NCBI GenBank assembly: GCA_964370855.1
Contig: CAYJMF010000048.1
Coordinates: 1 to 35,098, forward strand
From: JAKLKS01 sp964370855
GTDB lineage: Bacteria > Planctomycetota > JAJSAM01 > JAKLKS01
Direction: 5' to 3'
DNA length: 35,098 nucleotides
The notes beneath the pieces are model-generated. The model was not told where the DNA came from, did not search any database, and worked only from the letters and a program-made list of their open reading frames with translations. Positions 21,401 to 28,756 of this stretch are shown here, one piece after another. A program made the translations under genes and the position numbers. Position 1 is the stretch's first letter, and each line of letters begins with the position of its first letter.

Positions 21401-21414
21401 CGGCGGTGGTCGGG
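21316..21414. repeat. 99-bp direct repeat, copy 1 (A1/B1 junction)
   Basis: This segment is 96/99 identical to 22970-23068. It spans the end of A1 and the first 18 bases of B1, including the GTGA overlap. The offset of 1,654 bp defines the duplicated two-gene unit. Confidence 0.85.
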
Positions 21415-22299
21415 GTCGCCCTGGTGCGGACTCTGTCCGACGTGGCCTTTCCGGTCGCCCTCCTCGGGACCTTCGTCATCGTCGCCTACTCCCTCGCCTT
21501 GATTCTCAAGGGGCCGCCCACCGGGACGGACGTACGAACCCCGGTGCGCCGGGTCATGCTCGGAGCGCTCGGCGCGTGGGCCCTCTGCCTCGCCGGCACG
21601 GTGCTGGATGGCATCCTCTTCGGTGAGCGGCTCGCGGAGCTCGGGCCGAGGACCACGCCGTCGGATCGGGCCGGCGGCGCGGCTTGGATCATGGCCGGCG
21701 CGGCGACGGGGACGGCCTGCCTCCTCATCGGTGTCGCGGCGGCGGGGGCGCTCGCCCTGGCGGGGAGGGGCCGGAGCGCGTGGGCCGGGGCCGCCCTCCT
21801 CGGGGCGGTGATCCTGGTGCTCGCCCTCGTTTTCGCCGGGAGCGAGGAGGGCTTCCAGCGGAAGTGGTCCCCGAATCCGAGGCCGGAGGGAGTCCGCATC
21901 CACATCACCCACGACTGGTCCCCGGCCTTCGGGGACGTGCCGGGCCCGCTGGGGAACCTCCTGCTCCTCCTCGCCGCCCTCGCCGTCCTCCCCGGGCTTG
22001 TCTCGACCCTCCTCGCGGCGAGGGGGAAGCGGCCGTGGCCCTGCCCGCCGACGGACGACCTGCTCTTCGCCGGGACGGCGGCCGGGGTCCTCGCGGCGGT
22101 GCTCCTCCTCCAGGCGGCCTACGTCGAGAGGGCGTGGGCCCACCGCATCTTCCGGGTCCCCGGGGACCACCTCATCGACGACTTCCTCCGCGCCGCCGCC
22201 CCCGCCGCGGTCGTCGCGTGGGCCGGGCTCTGGGTCCTGCTGATCGGCCGGCGGGGACGAGGGCGGGGGCGCGGGGTGGACGGCGGGGAGGGCCGGTGA
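21397..22299 (+). CDS. Polytopic membrane protein, array member B1
   Basis: A 300-residue membrane protein with about seven hydrophobic segments, starting at GTG 21397 within the A1 stop. Recognisable pieces shared with B2 (23051-23977) are VTAVVG at the start, RPWPCPPTDDLLFAGTAAG near residue 220, ERAW, and LIDDFLRAAAP before the last helix. The end is a Gly/Arg-rich tail. The segment ELGPRTTPSDRAGGAAW corresponds to the ALGxRxTxxDxA motif of the A members, which ties both groups to one superfamily. A soluble loop of about 45 residues lies between helices four and five. Function is unknown. GTGA overlaps on both sides imply coupled translation and probably assembly in one complex. Confidence 0.75.
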   Translation: MTAVVGVALVRTLSDVAFPVALLGTFVIVAYSLALILKGPPTGTDVRTPVRRVMLGALGAWALCLAGTVLDGILFGERLAELGPRTTPSDRAGGAAWIMAGAATGTACLLIGVAAAGALALAGRGRSAWAGAALLGAVILVLALVFAGSEEGFQRKWSPNPRPEGVRIHITHDWSPAFGDVPGPLGNLLLLLAALAVLPGLVSTLLAARGKRPWPCPPTDDLLFAGTAAGVLAAVLLLQAAYVERAWAHRIFRVPGDHLIDDFLRAAAPAAVVAWAGLWVLLIGRRGRGRGRGVDGGEGR

Positions 22300-23054
22300 G
22301 TACACACCGGGGAGGCGAGGAGGCGCGAATCCTCCGCTGGCGCGTCGGCGGGGTCTTCGTCGCGGGGTTCCTCGTGGCCCACGTCTTCGCCGTCGTTGCC
22401 CTGGTGGGGAGATTCAACGAGAGGATCGCACTCGGGGGGCGGGCCACGCAGGCGGAGGTCGCCATCGTGGGATTCGAGCCCCTGGTGGCGGCGATGCTCG
22501 GGTGGACGATCCTGCTGGCCGGCCTTGGCGTGGTCCTCGCGATGTACGCCTGCGCCACGGGTAGGTGGTCCGTGTCCTTCGTGCTGTCGCTTCTCCTCGG
22601 GGTCCCGTTCCTCGGACTGCTGTTCGGCGGGATCCTGAGGGTGTTCTCGGTGCACTACGACGGGGCGCCGCCCCTGCGCGTGCCGATCTGGGTCGACATG
22701 ATCCAGGTCGTCGCGGAGGCCGTGCATCCCGTCGCGGGGATCGGTTGCGTCGTGGCCCTGTGGAGGAGGTTCCGCCGTTCAGGGACCCCGTCCACGGCCG
22801 ACGGCGTGCTCGCGGTCGGGGCCTTCGCCGTGGTGGCGGCGGTGACCCGGCTCCACGGAGTCGCCATCCACTCCTGCGCCCTGTATTCGATTCTCCTCCC
22901 CATGGCGCCGCCCTTCCTGGCGGGATGGGTGGGAGGGCAGGTCCTCCGCCAGTCCTGGGGATCCATCATCCTCGCCTGGCTCGGCCTGGCGGCGCTGACC
23001 GTGGGGCTGCCGGCTCTCCGGGGCGGGGCGGATCGGGCGGAGGAGGGGCGGTGA
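22296..23054 (+). CDS. Polytopic membrane protein, array member A2
   Basis: A 252-residue paralogue of A1, starting at GTG 22296 in the B1 stop. Matching blocks include RWRVGGVFVAGFLVAH, ALGGRATQAEVAIVGFEPL, GWTILLAGLG, GRWSVSFVL, FAVVAAVTRLHGVAIHSCALYS and a C-terminus nearly identical to A1. About six membrane segments are visible. The A1-B1 and A2-B2 pairs form a tandem duplication. Divergence is strong in loops and weak at the C-terminus, suggesting recent copying or gene conversion of the 3' end. The function is not recognised. Confidence 0.75.
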   Translation: MSTHRGGEEARILRWRVGGVFVAGFLVAHVFAVVALVGRFNERIALGGRATQAEVAIVGFEPLVAAMLGWTILLAGLGVVLAMYACATGRWSVSFVLSLLLGVPFLGLLFGGILRVFSVHYDGAPPLRVPIWVDMIQVVAEAVHPVAGIGCVVALWRRFRRSGTPSTADGVLAVGAFAVVAAVTRLHGVAIHSCALYSILLPMAPPFLAGWVGGQVLRQSWGSIILAWLGLAALTVGLPALRGGADRAEEGR

Positions 23055-23068
23055 CGGCGGTGGTCGGG
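22970..23068. repeat. 99-bp direct repeat, copy 2 (A2/B2 junction)
   Basis: Near-identical partner of 21316-21414, with three mismatches in 99 bases, again crossing an A-to-B gene junction. Confidence 0.85.
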
Positions 23069-23977
23069 ACCTCCATTCGGCACTCGCCCGGGTCCACCCT
23101 CGTATCGGTCGCGATTCTCGTGGCCTTCGTGGGGATCGTCTACGCCGTCGCCTCGCTCCTGAAGGGGCGCGAACCCGGGAAGGACCCGCGTCCCCCGGTG
23201 AAGCGGGTCCTCCTCGCGGGAATCGTCGCGTGGGCCCTCTGCCACCTGGCGTTGGTGCTGGGGACCATCCAGTCGGGGAGGTCCCTGGCGCTGCTGGGGG
23301 CGCGGGTCACGCCGAGGGATCAGGCCTACGGCGCCGTCCTGACCCTGGGGACCTCGTGGACGGGGACCGGGCTTCTCGCCCTCTGCTTCGTCGCCGCGGG
23401 GGCGCTGATCCTGTCGGGGCGGGGGCGCCGGCGGTGGGCAGGAAGCCTCCTCGCCGGGGTCGTCCTCCTCATCGCCGTGGCCCCGTGGCTCGGGAGGGAC
23501 GATGATCGCATCTCCAGGTTGGATCCGGGGCCGATCCCGGCATCGACGACCCCGGGGGGCTTCCTCGTCACCGAGACTCCCCTCCCCCTCCGGGACCCGT
23601 GGCGGGTCCTGGAGCCGATGCTCCGGCTCCTCCTGGTCCCGGCGGGACTCGTCGTCCTCGCCGGCCTCGCGTCGATCCTCCGGACCGCGGCCCGGCGGAA
23701 GCCGTGGCCCTGCCCGCCGACGGACGCCCTGCTCCTCGCCGGGACGGCGGCGGCGGTCTGCGTCGCCGTCCTCCACGTGGAGTCGGCCTTCATGGAAAGG
23801 GCCTGGGTCGTGATCCTCCGGGGGCCGAGGTCGCCTCCCGCCACCCTCCTCCTCGACGACTTCCTCCGCGCCGCCGCCCCCGGGGCCGCCATCCTGTGGA
23901 CCGGGGCCGCGGTGCTCTCCCTCGGGCTGCTGGACAGGGCGCGGGGGCGGGGGGTGGAAGGCGGGGACGGCCGGTGA
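23051..23977 (+). CDS. Polytopic membrane protein, array member B2
   Basis: A 308-residue paralogue of B1 that starts at GTG 23051 in the A2 stop. It has seven hydrophobic segments by eye. The loop motif LALLGARVTPRDQAYGAVL follows the second, KPWPCPPTDALLLAGTAA precedes the sixth, and LLLDDFLRAAAPGAAILW leads into the seventh. About 50 bases of DNA around the PWPCPPTD motif differ from B1 at only two positions. A soluble loop of about 45 residues between helices four and five carries no known catalytic signature. Operon position and overlap tie it to the other array genes. Confidence 0.75.
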   Translation: MTAVVGTSIRHSPGSTLVSVAILVAFVGIVYAVASLLKGREPGKDPRPPVKRVLLAGIVAWALCHLALVLGTIQSGRSLALLGARVTPRDQAYGAVLTLGTSWTGTGLLALCFVAAGALILSGRGRRRWAGSLLAGVVLLIAVAPWLGRDDDRISRLDPGPIPASTTPGGFLVTETPLPLRDPWRVLEPMLRLLLVPAGLVVLAGLASILRTAARRKPWPCPPTDALLLAGTAAAVCVAVLHVESAFMERAWVVILRGPRSPPATLLLDDFLRAAAPGAAILWTGAAVLSLGLLDRARGRGVEGGDGR

Positions 23978-24024
23978 GATACTGCCCCACCGGCCGACGG
24001 GCGCATGTCCGGGAAGGGGGGCGC

Positions 24025-24873
24025 TTGAGCCTCGTACTCGTCGGGTTGGCGGTCCTCCTGCTGGCGGGGTCCTGCGCGGCGACCCTGTTCGCGCTGAACG
24101 AGGAGCGTCCGGATCCGACCTGGTGGGACGGGTGGACGAAACGGCTCCTCGCGGCGGGAGGCGCCGCCTTCCTCCTGTTCCACGTCGAGGCCTGCGTACG
24201 GGCGTTCTCGGGATCCGAATGGACCTCCTCCGCTCCCGGCTTCGGGATTGTCCCCATGTTCCTCCTGGATGGAGCCTGGCTGGCCTGGGCATCCCTGACG
24301 ATCGTCCTCGGGTGCCTGGTCGCCATCGGCATGGGGCGGGTGGGAGGGGGACACCGGCACGCGGCAGCCTGGTTCGCAGCACTCCTCCTCCTGGGAGTCA
24401 TGGCGGTGGCATGGAGATCCGCATCCCGGACCCTGTTTCCGCCTCCACCTCCGCCCATCGGACTCGGCGTCTGCGGATTCGGCTGGTCGGGACCGGATGT
24501 CTTCTGGGAGCACTCCTTCCTGACCTGGACCGGCATCCTGCTCGTCCCCGCTGCGGCCGGGATCATCGTCGGCGGCTTCTCCCGATTCCCATGGATCGCG
24601 GCTCGCGTGCGCGGCGTACCCGGCCCGGAAGCCCCGTGGCTGAGGGCCGCCTGCGCGTGCTCGGTCTCCCTCTCCGTGCTTCACCTTGTGGGGATCCTCC
24701 TGGACGAGTGGGTCTTCTCGGTTCCGCCTCCCCTGTTCTCGATCCAGGCGGGTGGCCTCTTCCCCGCCGGCATTCCCGCGGCGTTGCTCGCCTGGATCGG
24801 GCTGGGTGTGCTCACCCTGGGATGGGGCGTGGAGACGGAGGTTGGCCCCGGCTCCGGGCTGGACCCGTCGTGA
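24025..24873 (+). CDS. Polytopic membrane protein, array member C
   Basis: A 282-residue membrane protein with about seven helices, distantly related to the A and B members. It shares the first hairpin (RLLAAGGAAFLLFHVEACVRAF), the late helix (CSVSLSVLHLVGILLDEWVF) and the final ALLAWIGLGVLTLGW, similar to the end of A1 and A2. I chose TTG 24025 because AAGGGGGG precedes it at a good distance. GTG 23974, overlapping the B2 stop as in the other pairs, is equally possible and would add 17 residues. A proline-rich loop (six P in a row) follows helix four. Codon use is somewhat less G+C-biased than in neighbouring housekeeping genes. Function unknown. Confidence 0.65.
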   Translation: MSLVLVGLAVLLLAGSCAATLFALNEERPDPTWWDGWTKRLLAAGGAAFLLFHVEACVRAFSGSEWTSSAPGFGIVPMFLLDGAWLAWASLTIVLGCLVAIGMGRVGGGHRHAAAWFAALLLLGVMAVAWRSASRTLFPPPPPPIGLGVCGFGWSGPDVFWEHSFLTWTGILLVPAAAGIIVGGFSRFPWIAARVRGVPGPEAPWLRAACACSVSLSVLHLVGILLDEWVFSVPPPLFSIQAGGLFPAGIPAALLAWIGLGVLTLGWGVETEVGPGSGLDPS

Positions 24874-24921
24874 CGGCGGAACGCGGGCCCGTGATCCCGC
24901 CACCCGGATTCCCGCTGGCCG

Positions 24922-25263
24922 GTGCTCCTCCTTCCGTTGGTGCTGGCCTCCCTCTTCGTCCTCGTGGAGACCCGGAGGTCCGCCGCGGGGAGCATCGCGC
25001 GGTTCCTCCCGGCGGGGAATCCGCGTTCCCGGATCGTGCTCGGCGCCTGCGGCGCCGCCGCGGTCCTGGTGCTTCACGGGAACCTGATGGACGGCTGCGT
25101 CGGGATGATGGGGGAGCGGTTCCAGGAAATGGCGGCGGAGTCCTTCGTCAAGGGAGCGCGGACCACCGCCGTCCCGGCGCTTCCCGCGGCTCTCCTCGGC
25201 CTGTTCCTGGTGGTGTGGGCCTTCCTGGAGGGCTCCGGGGTGGAACCGCCGGACGGGGAATGA
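24922..25263 (+). CDS. Truncated array member D, possibly frameshifted
   Basis: This 113-residue frame (GTG start) contains three membrane segments and the RIVLGACGAAAVLVLHG and KGARTTAVPALP blocks that correspond to helices two and three of the B-type proteins. The remaining helices are missing. A GTG at 24870, overlapping the stop of C as in every earlier pair, opens a frame reading VTAERGPVIPPPGFPL, like the VTAVVG starts of B1 and B2. That frame is offset by one base from 24922, so a single indel near 24915 would join them. It may be a decayed copy, a short accessory subunit, or a sequencing error near the start. Confidence 0.5.
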   Translation: MLLLPLVLASLFVLVETRRSAAGSIARFLPAGNPRSRIVLGACGAAAVLVLHGNLMDGCVGMMGERFQEMAAESFVKGARTTAVPALPAALLGLFLVVWAFLEGSGVEPPDGE

Positions 25264-25315
25264 GGTCGTGACTTGCGTCTTCCCGCGTCCCACCCCGGCG
25301 GGGTAGGGTCTGAAC

Positions 25316-26314
25316 GTGCTTCCCCCGGTGCTTCCCCTGGCCTCGCTCCTCGCGCCGAAACCCGACCTCCCCCTCCTCGCGGTCACCTGGTTCGGCGGCG
25401 CCCTCCTGGTCCTCTGCCTGCTGCTCCTGATCCGCGGGCCGCGGCTGGACCCCGCGTTCCGGGTTGCGATGGGCCGGTGCCTCCTCGGGATCGGAGCGGC
25501 GACGCTCCTGCTGTTCCAGCTCATGGCGGCGAAGGAGGCGCTGGAGTTCCCGCAGCGGATCACGGCCCTCGGCTCCCGTGCGCACATTGGGGATTGGGGC
25601 TGGGCACTCGTGCGCATTGCTCGCGCCTCGCTGTTCGGATGGCTCCTGCTCTTGCTGTCCCTCGGGGGGGCCCGGCTCGCCGGGGCTGTCGGGCGCCCCC
25701 TGCGACCGGCCACGGGCCTGCTGCTGCTCCTCCTGTCCGTCTTCCTTTGCCTCTTCCTTGTCGTCGGCCGCTCCGACGCCGTCGGGGCGGCCTTCGAAGC
25801 GCGATGGGGAGGGCTCGCAGCCTCCGCCCCGCAGGCCCCGGATTCCGGTGAGGCGTGGCCCCCCCCGTGGATCCGGCCGGATCCGCGTCCCGCCGGGAAC
25901 CTCCTCGGCCTTCTCCCCCTCTTCCATGTGCTCCTCCTCCCCGCCGCGGCTGTGGCGGCGCTTGGGCTCCTCGAACTCCTGCGCGTCGCGCGGGGGAGGG
26001 AGCCGCGGTGGGGGGCGCCGTGGACCGGGGCGCGGCTCCTCCTCCAGGCCGCGGCCCTGGCCGTCGCGGTCGTCCTCGTCGAGCTCCTCGCCATGGAGCG
26101 GGGCACCGTGCTCTTCCGGTGGCCTCACGCCCCGTCCTCCTCCGTCCTTGTCGATGACTTCCGGGCGAAGGCCTGGCCAGCCCTCGCGGTGGCGTGGCTC
26201 TCCCTCGGGTGCCTCGTGATCGGGGTGCGGGAGCGGTGGCTGCGGCGGGGGGAACCGGAACCGGAACCACGGGAAGGGGGAGGGGAGCCCGGGGCGGGGC
26301 TTCGCGTTCCCTGA
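25316..26314 (+). CDS. Polytopic membrane protein, array member E
   Basis: A 332-residue B-type member with about seven hydrophobic segments, starting at GTG 25316 after a weak GGGTAGGG. The C-terminal third matches B1 and B2: WGAPWTGARLLLQAAA, then MERGTVLFRW, SVLVDDFRAKAWPALAVAWLSLG. Helix two is followed by ITALGSRAHIGDWGWAL, equivalent to the ALGxRxTxxDxA loop. A basic and acidic tail rich in RRGEPEPEP ends the protein. It is separated from D by 52 bases with a small ACCCC/GGGGT hairpin at 25292-25304, so it may have its own transcript. The function is not recognised. Confidence 0.75.
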   Translation: MLPPVLPLASLLAPKPDLPLLAVTWFGGALLVLCLLLLIRGPRLDPAFRVAMGRCLLGIGAATLLLFQLMAAKEALEFPQRITALGSRAHIGDWGWALVRIARASLFGWLLLLLSLGGARLAGAVGRPLRPATGLLLLLLSVFLCLFLVVGRSDAVGAAFEARWGGLAASAPQAPDSGEAWPPPWIRPDPRPAGNLLGLLPLFHVLLLPAAAVAALGLLELLRVARGREPRWGAPWTGARLLLQAAALAVAVVLVELLAMERGTVLFRWPHAPSSSVLVDDFRAKAWPALAVAWLSLGCLVIGVRERWLRRGEPEPEPREGGGEPGAGLRVP

Positions 26315-26342
26315 CCGCGCCTCCGTTCGCCGGATCCCGGAG

Positions 26343-26389
26343 TTGCCCGCCACCCCGACCCGTGCTACACTGTTCCCGTGCTGCACGGG
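26343..26389 (+). promoter_or_regulatory. Promoter and operator of vapBC module 1
   Basis: TTGCCC (26343-26348), a 17-base spacer and TACACT (26366-26371) with an extended TG form a good sigma70-type promoter. CCCGTG-CTG-CACGGG (26375-26389) is a perfect palindrome just downstream, where the VapBC complex would be expected to autoregulate. The second module repeats the TGnTACACT element. Confidence 0.6.
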
Positions 26390-26397
26390 AGACGACC

Positions 26398-26646
26398 ATG
26401 GCCAACCTGACGCTGAAGATCCCCGACGAGGACCTCAAGGCGGCCCGCATCCAGGCCATCCGCGAGGGGACCTCGGTGAACGAGGTCGTGCGGCGGTTCC
26501 TCAAGGAGTACGCCGCCCGCCCCGACCGCGTCCGCGAGGCCGTGGACGACGTCCTCCGCATGGCGAAGGAGTCCACCTACGAGAGCGGCGGGAGGAAGTG
26601 GAAGCGCGAGGACCTCTACGCCGACAGGCGCAAGCGTGGGCGATAG
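26398..26646 (+). CDS. vapB: VapB-type antitoxin, module 1
   Basis: An 82-residue antitoxin. The N-terminal ribbon-helix-helix reads MANLTLKIPDEDLKAARIQAIREGTSVNEVVRRFLKEY in outline, followed by a charged tail that would wrap the toxin. It has the same length as the antitoxin at 27129-27377 and shares the EGTSVN turn. It lies 9 bases after its palindromic operator and overlaps vapC by 11 bases. By family it neutralises the VapC ribonuclease and represses the operon. Confidence 0.85.
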   Translation: MANLTLKIPDEDLKAARIQAIREGTSVNEVVRRFLKEYAARPDRVREAVDDVLRMAKESTYESGGRKWKREDLYADRRKRGR

Positions 26647-27070
26647 GGCCTTCGTCGACACGAACGTCCTGGTCTACCTGGTGGACCGGACGACTCCGGC
26701 CAAGCAGGCCGTGGCGGAGCGGATCTGGGCGGAGAAGGCTCCCTCCCGGGAGCTCGTCCTGAGCACCCAGGTCCTGAACGAGTTCTATTCCGTCACCACG
26801 ACGAAGGGGACCCGGTTCCTGGATCCCGAAACGGCGGAGCAGTTCCTCCTCCGGTTTTGCGCCCTCGAGGTCGTGCCCGCGGACGCGGCCCTCGTCATGG
26901 CGGCCGTCCGCCGCTCCAGGACCGATTCCCTTTCCCTGTGGGACGCCCTCCTCGTCGAGGCCGCCCTCGCCGCCGGGTGCACGCGCCTGCTCACCGAGGA
27001 CCTCCAGCACGGCCGTGAGTTCGACGGCCTCCGGGTGGAGAACCCGTTCCTCGGCGTGAAGAAGCGCTGA
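26636..27070 (+). CDS. vapC: VapC-type PIN-domain toxin, module 1
   Basis: A 144-residue PIN-domain endoribonuclease. D8 in FVDTNVLVYL, a mid-protein glutamate in QVLNEFY, and the acidic cluster in SLWDALLVEAA and LLTEDLQHG form the metal-binding site. The GTG start is inside the vapB end. It is a close paralogue of VapC at 27367-27783; the last 40 residues are almost the same (AAGCTRLLTEDLQHGREFDG). The expected targets are tRNA or rRNA, but the specificity is unknown. The module lies within the membrane-protein array and might stabilise the region. Confidence 0.9.
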   Translation: MGDRAFVDTNVLVYLVDRTTPAKQAVAERIWAEKAPSRELVLSTQVLNEFYSVTTTKGTRFLDPETAEQFLLRFCALEVVPADAALVMAAVRRSRTDSLSLWDALLVEAALAAGCTRLLTEDLQHGREFDGLRVENPFLGVKKR

Positions 27071-27093
27071 CGGCGGCCCCGCCCGCCACCCTG

Positions 27094-27115
27094 TGTTACA
27101 CTTATCCCGTGTAAC
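27094..27115 (+). promoter_or_regulatory. Promoter and operator of vapBC module 2
   Basis: TGTTACACT (27094-27102) is an extended -10 like that of module 1. It overlaps the perfect inverted repeat GTTACAC (27095-27101)/GTGTAAC (27109-27115). Binding there would block RNA polymerase. No good -35 is seen. Confidence 0.55.
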
Positions 27116-27128
27116 CGTGGAGGCGCCC

Positions 27129-27377
27129 ATGAGGAACGTGACCCTGGCCATCGAGGAGGAGGTCCTTCGGAAGGCCCGCGTGCGGGCCGCGAAGGAGGGG
27201 ACCTCGGTGAATGCGGTGATCCGGAAGCACCTCGCCGAGTACGGCTCGCGGGAGGAGCGGATCCAGGCGGGGTTGGAGCAGGTCCTGGAGGCGGCCGCGA
27301 AGTACAAGGGGCGGCTCCCGAAGAAGCGCTGGACGCGGGACGAGATCCACGTCAGGAACCCGAAGCGTGGCTGGTAG
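27129..27377 (+). CDS. vapB: VapB-type antitoxin, module 2
   Basis: An 82-residue ribbon-helix-helix antitoxin: MRNVTLAIEEEVLRKARVRA, then KEGTSVNAVIRKHLAEYG, then a basic C-terminal tail. The ATG is preceded by GGAGG. It overlaps the following vapC by 11 bases, the same as in module 1, so the two modules are tandem paralogues. The operator differs in sequence from that of module 1, which would limit cross-regulation. Confidence 0.85.
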   Translation: MRNVTLAIEEEVLRKARVRAAKEGTSVNAVIRKHLAEYGSREERIQAGLEQVLEAAAKYKGRLPKKRWTRDEIHVRNPKRGW

Positions 27378-27783
27378 GACGTTCCTCGACACCAACGTCC
27401 TCGTCTACCTCTTCGATGCGGGGGAGCCCGGGAAGCGGGCGGCCGCCACGGAGGCCTACCGGGCCCTCGACGCCGAGGGCGTCGTCGTGAGCACCCAGGT
27501 CCTCGAGGAGTTCTACAACACCGTCACGCGGAAGCTCCGTCCGCGGATGCCCGCGGCGGAGGCGGTCGCCCACATGGTGCGGTTCTCGGGACACGAGGTC
27601 GTGATCCTCGACGTGCCCCTCCTCCTGGCGGCCGCGGCGCGATCGGAGTCCGCGCGCATCTCGTGGTGGGACGCCCTCGTCGTCGAGGCCGCCCTGTCCG
27701 CCGGCTGCACGCGGCTCCTGACGGAGGACCTCCAGCACGGCCGCGACTTCGACGGGCTCGTGGTGGAGAACCCCTTCGCGTGA
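27367..27783 (+). CDS. vapC: VapC-type PIN-domain toxin, module 2
   Basis: A 138-residue PIN-domain toxin. D8 is in FLDTNVLVYLF, the glutamate is in QVLEEFYNTV, and the last acidic residues are in WWDALVVEAA and LLTEDLQHG. It starts at GTG 27367 inside vapB. It is paralogous to module 1, and both end in VENPF. No toxin-disabling change is visible in either copy. Confidence 0.9.
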   Translation: MAGRTFLDTNVLVYLFDAGEPGKRAAATEAYRALDAEGVVVSTQVLEEFYNTVTRKLRPRMPAAEAVAHMVRFSGHEVVILDVPLLLAAAARSESARISWWDALVVEAALSAGCTRLLTEDLQHGRDFDGLVVENPFA

Positions 27784-27785
27784 CC

Positions 27786-27803
27786 CGGGCCGGCGGGGGC
27801 CCG
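27786..27803 (+). terminator. Hairpin after vapC module 2
   Basis: CGGGCC (27786-27791) pairs with GGCCCG (27798-27803) around a 6-base loop, immediately after the vapC stop. There is no T-run, so this is a weak candidate. Confidence 0.3.
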
Positions 27804-27838
27804 TGGACCCGGACCCGCCCCCCGTGGACAATGCCGGA

Positions 27839-28756
27839 ATGAACCTCCTTGGGAGCATGGTGATTCCGCCTTCTCCCGAACCATGGCTGGCGTTGCCATG
27901 TTGCATCCTCCTCCTGGCGCTGGGCGGAGCCGGTGCCCTGTTCGTGCTCGAAGGAAGGGGGGATCTCGCCCGGATCGTGTTCCGGTTCCTCGTCGTGCTC
28001 GGCGCGGTGGGGTTCCTGATCGGCGTGGCCTGGGCGGGCAGCGTCGCCTGGGCGATCGGAGGGCTCTCGGGGTCGGGGCCACCGTCGGTCCGGAGGGTGG
28101 TGGGGGAGTACGCGTACCCCCTCCACCTGGTCGCCGCCTCCCTCGGGTGGCTCCTCATCGCGGGAGTGATGGCCCTCGCCCTCCAGGTCGCCGATCGCGT
28201 CCGACCCTGGGTGCCCGCGGCGGTGGTGATCCTCCTCGCCCTCCTGACCATCGGTCCCTGCCTCGGGGAGCACGATCGGGATGGCCTCGGTCTTGGCCTC
28301 AGGAACGTGGGCCAGGAGGAGGGGAAGGAACTGTGGATCATGGGATCCTCCTGGGATTCCCCGATGGCGGTACGCCCAGAGATCTTCCCCGCCGCCCGGT
28401 GGCGCGGGGGGGCGATGGGGCTGTTTGCCGGGACGATGGCCGCGGCCGGGGCGGGGCTCGCCCTCGGGCGCAGGGTTCCGGGCCGGGTCGTTGCGGTCCT
28501 CTCCCTGGTGGCGGCGGTATCGGCCCTCCTGTGGGGGCTCTGCGGCCTTCTCCGCGTGGAACAGGCCTGGTGGTGGAACGCCGACTTCGACTCCCTGTTC
28601 CTCCTCGAAGCGGCGTACCGGGAGGCCGCCGTCCCGCCCTTCGTCGCCCTCTGGGTGGCGGCGGGGGTGGCCGTCATCGCCTTCCAGCCGGAGGGACACC
28701 GGAGCCGAAAGGGCGCGGCCCCCGTCCCCTCCCCCGGCGAGGATCCCTCCCCATGA
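27839..28756 (+). CDS. Polytopic membrane protein, array member F
   Basis: A 305-residue membrane protein, the last and most divergent member of the array. It has about seven helices. The first is LALPCCILLLALGGAGALFVLEG. The second begins RIVFRFLVVLGAVGFLIG, in the same place as RVLLAGIVAWALC of B2. After helix five comes VVAVLSLVAAVSALLWGL, then PFVALWVAAGVAVIAF. The ATG at 27839 is preferred; GTG 27803 lies in the preceding hairpin. No clear ribosome-binding site is seen. The stop overlaps the start of the HAD phosphatase gene by ATGA. The function is unknown, and the relation to the other members is by layout and weak motifs. Confidence 0.65.
   Translation: MNLLGSMVIPPSPEPWLALPCCILLLALGGAGALFVLEGRGDLARIVFRFLVVLGAVGFLIGVAWAGSVAWAIGGLSGSGPPSVRRVVGEYAYPLHLVAASLGWLLIAGVMALALQVADRVRPWVPAAVVILLALLTIGPCLGEHDRDGLGLGLRNVGQEEGKELWIMGSSWDSPMAVRPEIFPAARWRGGAMGLFAGTMAAAGAGLALGRRVPGRVVAVLSLVAAVSALLWGLCGLLRVEQAWWWNADFDSLFLLEAAYREAAVPPFVALWVAAGVAVIAFQPEGHRSRKGAAPVPSPGEDPSP

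Noticed and set aside
24870..25271. Second frame at 24870 as a full-length separate gene
   Set aside because: After the first 16 or so residues it becomes Arg/Gly/Pro-rich and lacks membrane segments, so only its start looks meaningful.
20645..26314. MotA/TolQ/ExbB proton-channel family assignment for the membrane array
   Set aside because: The number of helices is larger and the GLLGTV-type signature and its partner ExbD/TolR are absent.
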